A stretch of DNA of 49,441 bases from a bacterium HR30 (GTDB taxonomy: Bacteria > Desulfobacterota > Binatia > HRBIN30), in assembly GCA_002898795.1 (NCBI GenBank), contig BEIG01000011.1, forward strand, positions 1 through 49,441. Direction: 5' to 3'. The translations under genes and the position numbers were made by a program. Of this stretch, positions 35,912-42,852 are shown in pieces (position 1 is the stretch's first letter; each line of letters begins with the position of its first letter). Under the pieces are notes generated by a model. That model was not told the DNA's origin. It made no database searches and saw only the letters and a program-made list of their open reading frames with translations.

Positions 35912-38662
35912 ATGCGGACGAAAATTTGGGGCCAAAGACAGGCATTCGGTTCTGCACATCAGTACCTTGCAGAGGGGGCTGGCTCGGACTGTAGGGGATA
36001 CGAGCGGAGCGTGAAAGCGCGAGACAGGGCTCCGACGCTTGTGCTGGGGGCAGTTGGGCCTCGAGCACGGGGGCAACGCTGGCCTTTGGTGGCCGGAAGC
36101 GCTGTATTGGCTTGGGTGCTGGTAGCTCCCAGGCAGCTCGTTGCGGAACCATGCGTGTTCCCTCCGTTCACGGAGGTCAGTGCCGGAGCTGAGCATACCT
36201 GTGGGCTTCGGGCAGACGGCAGAATAGAGTGCTGGGGGGCGAATGACTACGGGCAAAGTTTTGCTCCTTTGGGTGTATTTCGTGCCGTCAGTGCCGGGGG
36301 CGAACACACCTGTGGGCTTCTTGAGAACGGTAGGGTGGAGTGCTGGGGAAGGAACAATTATGGCCAAAGTTCTCCTCCCTCCGGTGTTTTTCGGGGGGTT
36401 AGTGCTGGGTCATTTCACACCTGTGCGCTTCGAGAGGACGGTAGGGTAGAGTGCTGGGGAAGAGGCCACCAGGGCCGTGTTGTTCCACCGCCGGGTGGGT
36501 TTCGCTCCGTGAGTGCCGGAGGCGGACACACCTGTGGCCTACGAGAGGATGGTACGGTAGAGTGCTGGGGAAGGAATGACTATGGTCAAAGTTCTCCGCC
36601 CTCAGGTGTGTTTCGGGCCGTGAGCGCCGGGGGCATTCACACCTGTGGGCTTCGGGAGGACGGGAGGGTAAAGTGTTGGGGCAGCAACGACTACGGGCAA
36701 AGTTCCCCGCCTTCAGGCGTGTTCTGGGCGGTCAGTGCTGGATGGGCGCATACTTGTGGGCTTCGTGAGGATGGTGGAGTACGGTGCTGGGGAAGGAATC
36801 AGTTTCGCCAAAGCTCTGCGCCTTTGGGCATGTTCCGAGTGGTGAGTTCTGGGGGCTACCACACCTGCGGGCTTCGGGACGATGGGACAGTGGAATGCTG
36901 GGGAAGGAACCATCTGGGCCAGAGCCCCCCATTCGGACCTCAGGTTCTCTGTTACACGGTCAGCAGCTTAGCCGACCGCAGTAATGACGTCGACCCAGGT
37001 GACGGGGTCTGCGAGGACGTAGCCGGAGAGTGTACCCTGCGGGCGGCGTTAGGAGAGGTTTCGGCTAGTTCGTCGAAGATTGGGTTAGTCAGCTTTTCAG
37101 TGAGCGGCGAGGTGCAGCTTCGCCGACCGATATCGGTGTCCGGTCGGGCAATTCTAGACGCAAGTAGACGCGTGGTTGTGACGGGTGATGGGACTTTTCC
37201 TTTGATTCGCGTCGAAGGTGGATTACTGGAGCTTAAAGGCTTCGAGCTTCGGCAGGGAAGCAGCGCCGTGGAAGGAGGAAATGTGCTAGTGATTGACAGC
37301 ATCGTGACGGCGCATACGGGGGTTGGTATAGCCGCAAGCCGTTCGCAAATTTTGCGGACTAGGATTTCTGGCAACGGTGGCCATGGAATTGGTGCTGACG
37401 GCAGGGTCGTGGCTAGCGTTATCTCGGATAACCGGGGCGACGGTGTTGCCGGTTCAGCAGTACTGGAGGACAGCACAATTTCGGGGAACGGGGGTCATGG
37501 GGTTGGTGGTGATGGCCAAGTGGTGCGTAGCGTGATTTTCGGCAATGGAGGGCACGGGGTAGCCGGTTCTGGGGTAGTGCGCGGGAGCACGATATCGAGT
37601 AACGCGGGCGACGGGTTGGCTGGCCCAGGCGCCGTGGAGGACAGCACGATTTCGGGCAACGGCGGTCACGGGCTGGGAGCTGGCGGCACATTGTTACGTA
37701 GTGTGATCTCCGACAACGGGGGCGATGGAGTAAGAGGCGGCACGGTGGAAGCGACCCGGTGCCGGATTAGCAGCAATGCCGGTGTAGGCGTGCGCACGAC
37801 GGGAGGCAGACTTCGCGCCGTGGAGGTTAGCCAAAACCGCCAAGGCGGTGTGGTGGTGGAGGAAGGCGAGGTGGCCATCGAGGGGTCGACGGTCTGGGGC
37901 AACCAGTCGCCGGGGGACGGCGGGGGGATTCGCAACCGTGGGGTCATCCGGCTCTTGAACACTACGGTGAGCAGCAACTTAAGCGGGGGGCGTGGAGGGG
38001 GGCTCTTCAACGGTGTGGGGGGCACGGCCACCGTGGTGCACAGCACACTTGCTTTCAACGAATCTTACGCGGAAGGTGGAGCGGTGTTCAACGAGCTTCT
38101 AAGCGAGAGCGAGTTTGGGATGGTCAGGTTCAAAAACAGCTTGGTGGTGGGTAACCAAGGGAGTGACGGGAGTTGCAGCGGGCCGCTGACGACCCCGCGC
38201 GGGGTGAACTTCGCTACAGACGAAAGCTGCCGTGATTTCACGGAGGCCACGTTGGAGGCGCTGGCACTGGAACCACTTGGGGATTACGGGGGCTACACGT
38301 CGGTGCACAGCTTGGGTCCAGCAAGCGTAGCGATCGATGCAGCGAGCGACTGCACAGACTTTGGGGGAGGGGAGGTCACGGAAGACCAACGTGGGGTCCT
38401 GCGCCCGTATGGTAGTGCGTGCGACGTAGGGGCGGTGGAGGTCAGACCGGAAAGCCGTGCTCCAATCTTCCCTCGGTCCGGTTGCATTGGTGATTGCAAT
38501 GGTGACGGGAGCGTAACCATCGAGGAGATTATTTCGATGGTGAACGTCGCTTTGGGCTCCACGAACGTGTCCGTGTGCCTTGCCGGGGATGCGAATGGAG
38601 ACGGGGCGATCACTGTGGAAGAAGTCGTTGCTGCCGTGAACCAGGCCGTGAACGGCTGCTGA
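35912..38662 (+). CDS. RCC1-repeat / CSLREA / beta-helix surface protein with dockerin-like end
   Basis: About 916 residues from ATG 35912 (GGAGGAGG upstream); the only hydrophobic export segment (WPLVAGSAVLAWVLVAP) lies 58 residues in, so GTG 36011 may be the real start. Seven RCC1-like repeats of about 37 residues follow (pattern VSAGxxHTCGLREDGRVECWG), a likely seven-bladed propeller with a cysteine pair per blade. Next comes a CSLREA-type motif (DPGDGVCEDVAGECTLRAAL), then a parallel beta-helix of repeats such as STISGNGGHGVGGDGQVVRSVI, a segment like choice-of-anchor Q (LGPASVAIDAASDCTDFGG), and a dockerin/EF-hand pair (GDCNGDGSVTIEEIISMVNVAL, GDANGDGAITVEEVVAAVNQAV) at the very C-terminus. 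Probably extracellular; no enzyme motif seen. Confidence 0.85.
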   Translation: MRTKIWGQRQAFGSAHQYLAEGAGSDCRGYERSVKARDRAPTLVLGAVGPRARGQRWPLVAGSAVLAWVLVAPRQLVAEPCVFPPFTEVSAGAEHTCGLRADGRIECWGANDYGQSFAPLGVFRAVSAGGEHTCGLLENGRVECWGRNNYGQSSPPSGVFRGVSAGSFHTCALREDGRVECWGRGHQGRVVPPPGGFRSVSAGGGHTCGLREDGTVECWGRNDYGQSSPPSGVFRAVSAGGIHTCGLREDGRVKCWGSNDYGQSSPPSGVFWAVSAGWAHTCGLREDGGVRCWGRNQFRQSSAPLGMFRVVSSGGYHTCGLRDDGTVECWGRNHLGQSPPFGPQVLCYTVSSLADRSNDVDPGDGVCEDVAGECTLRAALGEVSASSSKIGLVSFSVSGEVQLRRPISVSGRAILDASRRVVVTGDGTFPLIRVEGGLLELKGFELRQGSSAVEGGNVLVIDSIVTAHTGVGIAASRSQILRTRISGNGGHGIGADGRVVASVISDNRGDGVAGSAVLEDSTISGNGGHGVGGDGQVVRSVIFGNGGHGVAGSGVVRGSTISSNAGDGLAGPGAVEDSTISGNGGHGLGAGGTLLRSVISDNGGDGVRGGTVEATRCRISSNAGVGVRTTGGRLRAVEVSQNRQGGVVVEEGEVAIEGSTVWGNQSPGDGGGIRNRGVIRLLNTTVSSNLSGGRGGGLFNGVGGTATVVHSTLAFNESYAEGGAVFNELLSESEFGMVRFKNSLVVGNQGSDGSCSGPLTTPRGVNFATDESCRDFTEATLEALALEPLGDYGGYTSVHSLGPASVAIDAASDCTDFGGGEVTEDQRGVLRPYGSACDVGAVEVRPESRAPIFPRSGCIGDCNGDGSVTIEEIISMVNVALGSTNVSVCLAGDANGDGAITVEEVVAAVNQAVNGC
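36165..36950 (+). repeat. tandem RCC1-coding repeat units
   Basis: Seven imperfect units of about 111 bases, each with the core CACACCTGTGGGCTTCGxGAGGAxGG and GAGTGCTGGGGxAGGAA. Units are clearly homologous at DNA level, so the array can gain or lose blades by recombination. Confidence 0.85.
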
Positions 38663-39459
38663 GGACAAGCGCGCCGGGTAGTCGGTCTTGGAAGGATGTT
38701 CGGGCCTTCGCTGAGGACTTGCCTCGAGGGTCGGCCGTTATCGCGGCGGGGTGGAGTCTGGTCACGATGGAGCGCGGCGTGTGTGCTTAGATCGATAACG
38801 ATCCATGAGACGTACTGGAGCCGCGCTGGAAGCCCCCGTTACTAGAACGCTCCCACATCATCACGGGAACTGAAGCGAGATTGCCTCTGCCCGTGGCTTC
38901 AATCTCACACCACCGTCATGCGTTTGTTGCGTGGATTCGGGTCGGCCCTGGTCGGATTCAGCTTCGACGAGGGCGAAGCCCGAGCGGGGTGTCACACTGG
39001 GCCACGGCGGCCAGGCTTTGCCAACGCGGATGACCTACTTGTGTCGGCAACACAGGTTTTTTCCGCATGTGACGGCAGCGTGACTTTGTGGCGGGCCGGA
39101 AACGTTGCTTCGGAGGGGATGTTAGTGGGGCGTACGCCCTTCATCGGTGAACCATGCGGCTACCCACCGAGTCACAGCCGTGCGCACCGGGGCCGCACGC
39201 CTGCGAGCTTCCGCTGCAGGGCGGAGCATGGTCTGCCATCACGGATCGGCATGGCGAGGGCTCGCTGCCGTTGGGCTATGCCGGGCAGTGAGTTTTTTCG
39301 GCCCTTCACTGGATACGGCTGGCTAGGATATTGGCCCTCCTCCAAGCGGAGCGACTACGGTCTCTGGAAAAGCCTGTCGCAAGGGATGGTGTGAGCCTCT
39401 GCACCGTTTGGCAGAGCCTGTCTTGGCCGTGCCGAAGGCGTGAGCTACAAAGGCGCGCT
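38663..39459. other. about 800 bases with no supported gene
   Basis: One plus-strand frame (38918-39394, 158 codons) is open, starting MRLLRGFGSALVGFSF, but its composition drifts to Arg/Ser/Pro and I recognise no domain; the other strand is no better. A small palindrome GATCGATAACGATC occurs near 38792. The region could be decayed sequence between the surface-protein gene and the hydrolase gene. Confidence 0.35.
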
Positions 39460-40263
39460 ATGCCGGTGGTGCAGGTGGGTGGAGGCGTGAGACTGCATTT
39501 CCTCGACGAGGGCGAGGGCTCCGCGCTCGTACTCCTCCACGGCTTGGGAGGAAACTGCCACGTGTGGGACGAATTTGTCCCCGCTTTTTCGCGGCACCAC
39601 CGGATCGTGCGGCCGGATTTACGGGGGTTTGGAGAGTCCGATCGCCCGCCAGGCCCGTACACGTTGGCCGACTACACTCGCGACCTGGCCACTCTGCTGG
39701 AGCATCTCGCGCTGACCGAGGTGCACTTGTTGGGCATTTCCATGGGCGGCGTGATCGCACAGCGGTTCGTGTTGGACTACCCGGAGCGCGTGCGGTCGGT
39801 CATTTTGGTATCGACCTCGAGCGAGGTTGGACCTCGCGCGCAAGCGGCCTGGCTACGGCTTGCCGACTTTGTGGAAAGTCGCGGTTTTTCTGAAAGTGCG
39901 GTGGATGCGACCAGGTCGGTATCGCCCGCTTTTGCCGCACGTTATCCGGAGCGCGTGCGCGCTCTCAGTGAGGCTACGCGACAGTGCGACCCGCGAGCGT
40001 ACGCCGCCGCAGCAAGGTCTGTGGCTGCTTACCACTTCACCGTGGAGCTGAGCCGTGTGCAGCAACCGGTGCTCATCTTCCAAGGACTCGACGACCAACT
40101 CACGCCACCCGGCGGGTCAGTGAAAATGGCGCGCGCCCTGCCCCGAGCCCGCCTGCTGCTCGTTCCCGAAGCCGGCCACAACCTTCCAATGGAGCAACCG
40201 CAAGCATTCGTGTACGGAGTGTTGGGTTTTCTCGCCGGCGTCGATCACGCGCGGGGCGCGTAG
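39460..40263 (+). CDS. alpha/beta hydrolase
   Basis: A 267-residue soluble hydrolase of the AB-hydrolase-1 fold. Oxyanion motif LLHGLGGNCHVW, nucleophile elbow GISMGG (Ser), acid in FQGLDDQLTPP and His in AGHNLPMEQP form a complete triad. PDLRGFGESDRP is the typical strand 4 loop. It resembles 3-oxoadipate enol-lactonase / esterase-type hydrolases, but the substrate cannot be fixed. The start is ATG 39460; the open frame extends to 39331 with unrelated sequence. No signal peptide. The PPOX-type gene follows 39 bases downstream. Confidence 0.88.
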   Translation: MPVVQVGGGVRLHFLDEGEGSALVLLHGLGGNCHVWDEFVPAFSRHHRIVRPDLRGFGESDRPPGPYTLADYTRDLATLLEHLALTEVHLLGISMGGVIAQRFVLDYPERVRSVILVSTSSEVGPRAQAAWLRLADFVESRGFSESAVDATRSVSPAFAARYPERVRALSEATRQCDPRAYAAAARSVAAYHFTVELSRVQQPVLIFQGLDDQLTPPGGSVKMARALPRARLLLVPEAGHNLPMEQPQAFVYGVLGFLAGVDHARGA

Positions 40264-40302
40264 GCGCGAGGGCAGAGGGGGAATTTACGGAGGAACTCAG
40301 GA

Positions 40303-40761
40303 ATGCATCGGCGAAGGCAAATCGAAATGTCGGAAGAGGAAAGGGCTGCATTTTTGGGCAGGGCACGTACCGCAGCATTCTCTACCATCGATCCATGGGG
40401 CTACCCGCACACCGTAGCGATGTGGTTTGCCATGGAGGGAGACTGCCCGGTGATGACCACGTACGCCAAGTCGCAAAAAGCACGCAATGTCGAGCGTAAC
40501 CCGAAAGTTGCCTTCATGGTGGAAGAGGGCGAGACTTACGACACGCTCAAAGGAATTTTGATTCGCGGGGAAGCGGAACTGGTGCGCGATTTCGACTACA
40601 CGGTGGCTGTTCTTAAGCGGATCCACGAAAAGATGCTCGGGGCTTTGTTGCCCGCGGTGGAGTAAGCCATGCGGAAGCAGGCTCAAAAACGGGTGGTGGT
40701 CCGGATTCGTCCGCGCCGGGTCAGCAGTTGGGATCACAGTAAGCTCGGTGGAGCGTACTGA
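40303..40761 (+). pseudogene. PPOX-fold FMN/F420-binding protein interrupted by in-frame TAA
   Basis: Pyridoxamine-5'-phosphate-oxidase-like split-barrel protein. ATG 40303 (after GGAGGAAC) opens 120 codons with FLGRARTAAFSTIDPWGYPHTVAMWF, NVERNPKVAFMVEEGETYDTLKGI and RGEAEL, family-typical flavin/F420-binding strands. TAA at 40663-40665 ends it early. In the same frame, 31 further codons read RKQAQKRVVVRIRPRRVSSWDHSKLGGAY and stop at TGA 40759-40761; this is exactly the conserved C-terminal strand of the family (KRVVxxxxPxxVxSWDHxKLGG). The whole frame would give about 151 residues plus one at the stop, the usual length. So either a single nonsense change (for example from CAA) or a sequencing error splits one gene. 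Confidence 0.8.
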
Positions 40762-40835
40762 GCGCAGCTTTTCGCCCTCTACACATTTGGTCGATTGAAA
40801 ACACCGCGCCACCCGCGCATAGAGAAAGGCTCTCG

Positions 40836-42842
40836 ATGTCGAAACGCGGATCGCGCTGGCGTGGCTGCTGGTACTGGTGGAGTGCGCTGTGTCTCGTGTC
40901 GATGTGGATCAACGCACGCAGCGTGGCGGCCGCGGATGTTTGTGTACCAATGCAAGAGCCAGAGGAAGTGGTGCGGCTTTTGGTGGCACACCTGTTCGGG
41001 GGCTCCCCACCATGCAGCTTCGAAGACGTAAATGATGATGGGCGAAACAGTGCGGCAGACTTGATTGCGGCGGTCGACCTGCTGGTGGTCATTCGCTCGC
41101 CGTTACCCACAGCGTCGGCTACGCCCTCGGAAACCCCGGGGACTCCGACGGCAACTCCCACGCTCGACACGCCTGCGGCCACTCCTTCGCCGACTGAGTC
41201 GGAACCCATGCAAACCCCGACTGCTACATCGTCGCCCGAGGCTTCGATCACACCCACAGACTCACCCACACCTGCGTTGCTCCCGAGCGACACACCGGTT
41301 GCGACGCACACTTTTTCACCAACGGTAACCCCCACCCTTAGCCCATCGCCAACGCAAACGGCTGTGCCCTCGCATCTGTGGACTCTCACGCCAACGAATA
41401 CCGGAACGGCAACGCCCACTCGCACGCCGTCTCCGACCCGCACCGATACCCGCACGGGTACGCCAACCTCAAGCCCTACCCCTTCGAATACGATTCCCCC
41501 CACTCGCACGCGTACGGCCACGATTACCCCGATACCGACCAGGACGCCAACGGGCACACCGACCCCGAGTGCAACGCCTTCGGCCACTTCCACGCCAACG
41601 CCCACGGGTGTACCGACCTACACTCGATCGTTCACGCCGTCGAGAAGCGTAACGCCTACGCGGACCGCGACGCCTTCGGCCTCGCCAAGCCACACCCGCT
41701 CGTATTCGTCGACCCCTACCGTTACGGCATCGGCGACACCATCGGGACTAGTTTCTGCCACGGCAACTCGGTCGCCTGTTCCATCGCTGTCGCCGACAAC
41801 GACGCGGATACCGACCGCTACCCGCACCGCGACAAGTACGTGGACATGGTCGCCGACCGGCAGCCTGACAGCCACGTGGTCTCCCTCGCGAACTCGAACT
41901 GCAACCCTGTCGCCCTCGCCAACATTTTCCCCGACCGCCACGCGTTCGCTGCCATTCACCCTATCGCCGACCATCACGCCAACGCGCAGCGCAACACGCA
42001 CGTGGTCGGCAACGCACTCGCCAACGGGCTCCCACACCCCGACACCAACCCGTACGCCTACGGCATCGCCCACGTGGAGCCGTACTGCCACGGCGAGCGC
42101 CACCGCCACGTGGACTCGCTCGCTAACCCCAACTCGCACGGCAACCTCGACACCGACGCTTACTCGCACGAGGTCAGCGACACCCAGTGCCACACCAACG
42201 CCTCTGACCATTGGGCCGCAAGTTACGTTTTTCGGCATCGTGACAAACTTGGACGGCTGCGTGTTTTGCTGCGACGCCCGTTGCCGGCGCACGCCGACAC
42301 CGACCCCCATGTTTGATTCGCAGGGAAGGCGGGTGTTCCGGGCAAACAGTGGTCAATTCATCATCGTCGTGGAAGGAAGGCCGGGTGTGAGCGGTGCTCC
42401 GGTAGCAACTTCACTCGAGCCTAGCTTCGATGGACGCCCGGACTTGCAAATTCAGAACTCGCGCGACATGGGCAACGGCAGCCTCGCCGTGTGCGACACA
42501 GGACCGCCCTCGCAGGGCGGTGGAGGAGTACCTGGTGTGTGGCCGCCGAATTTCGATCCGGCGGATCCGTTTGTCACGGCAGCACTCCAAGACTTTGCCT
42601 GCCGCTTCGACCCATCGGTAAGCGCGACGGCTCCGTGTACGATGCTGGATGCAGGCCGAGAGCCAAGTTTGGTGGTATCCACATCGACGGCGCAGTTCTG
42701 CGATTTCGTTGCGGCCACCGCTGCCTTTCCTCCGGGGGAAAACATTCTCACGGTGCGGTTGCGCGATGTGCAAGGCCGGCCGGGCCCCACGGTGCAAATC
42801 GTGGTCATTGTGGCTACTCCTACACCGACACGGACTCCCTGA
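40836..42842 (+). CDS. stalk protein A: dockerin-like head, Thr/Pro stalk, 8-Cys domain
   Basis: A 668-residue exported protein. A signal peptide (WWSALCLVSMWINARSVAAA) precedes a degenerate dockerin-like head in which only the second calcium loop is clear (DVNDDGRNSAADLIAAVDLLV). Nt about 41100-42205 code a stalk of Thr, Pro, Ser, Ala and Arg (TPTRTPSPTRTDTRTGTPT style). The C-terminal domain (nt about 42215-42830, about 200 residues) has CVFCC, GQFIIVVEGRPG, DGRPDLQIQNSRDMGNGS, VCDTGPPSQGGGG, DFACRFDP, QFC and FPPGENIL, and holds eight cysteines all conserved in the next gene. I do not recognise this domain. It ends soon after in TPTPTRTP. GAAAGG precedes ATG 40836; the paralogue starts 10 bases after the stop. 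Confidence 0.82.
   Translation: MSKRGSRWRGCWYWWSALCLVSMWINARSVAAADVCVPMQEPEEVVRLLVAHLFGGSPPCSFEDVNDDGRNSAADLIAAVDLLVVIRSPLPTASATPSETPGTPTATPTLDTPAATPSPTESEPMQTPTATSSPEASITPTDSPTPALLPSDTPVATHTFSPTVTPTLSPSPTQTAVPSHLWTLTPTNTGTATPTRTPSPTRTDTRTGTPTSSPTPSNTIPPTRTRTATITPIPTRTPTGTPTPSATPSATSTPTPTGVPTYTRSFTPSRSVTPTRTATPSASPSHTRSYSSTPTVTASATPSGLVSATATRSPVPSLSPTTTRIPTATRTATSTWTWSPTGSLTATWSPSRTRTATLSPSPTFSPTATRSLPFTLSPTITPTRSATRTWSATHSPTGSHTPTPTRTPTASPTWSRTATASATATWTRSLTPTRTATSTPTLTRTRSATPSATPTPLTIGPQVTFFGIVTNLDGCVFCCDARCRRTPTPTPMFDSQGRRVFRANSGQFIIVVEGRPGVSGAPVATSLEPSFDGRPDLQIQNSRDMGNGSLAVCDTGPPSQGGGGVPGVWPPNFDPADPFVTAALQDFACRFDPSVSATAPCTMLDAGREPSLVVSTSTAQFCDFVAATAAFPPGENILTVRLRDVQGRPGPTVQIVVIVATPTPTRTP
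41100..42205 (+). repeat. Thr/Pro-rich coding repeat of stalk protein A
   Basis: About 1.1 kb of short degenerate units (ACxCCxACxxGxACG) coding T-P/T-x-T. Another plus-strand frame and minus-strand frames are also nearly stop-free through this tract; these are by-products of composition, not genes. Confidence 0.85.
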
Positions 42843-42852
42843 GAGTGCGGCA

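Noticed and set aside
36165-36950. repeat array with regular spacing, considered as CRISPR
   Set aside because: Units are about 111 bases, translate in one frame to RCC1 blades, and have no spacer-repeat alternation.
38918-39394. 158-codon plus-strand frame in the 800-base gap
   Set aside because: No ribosome site, no domain, composition typical of random GC-rich sequence; kept only as a note on the gap.
41378-42316. 312-codon plus-strand frame rich in His, Asn and Asp inside stalk protein A
   Set aside because: Out-of-frame reading of the Thr/Pro tract; the other frame has a signal peptide and a conserved C-terminal domain.
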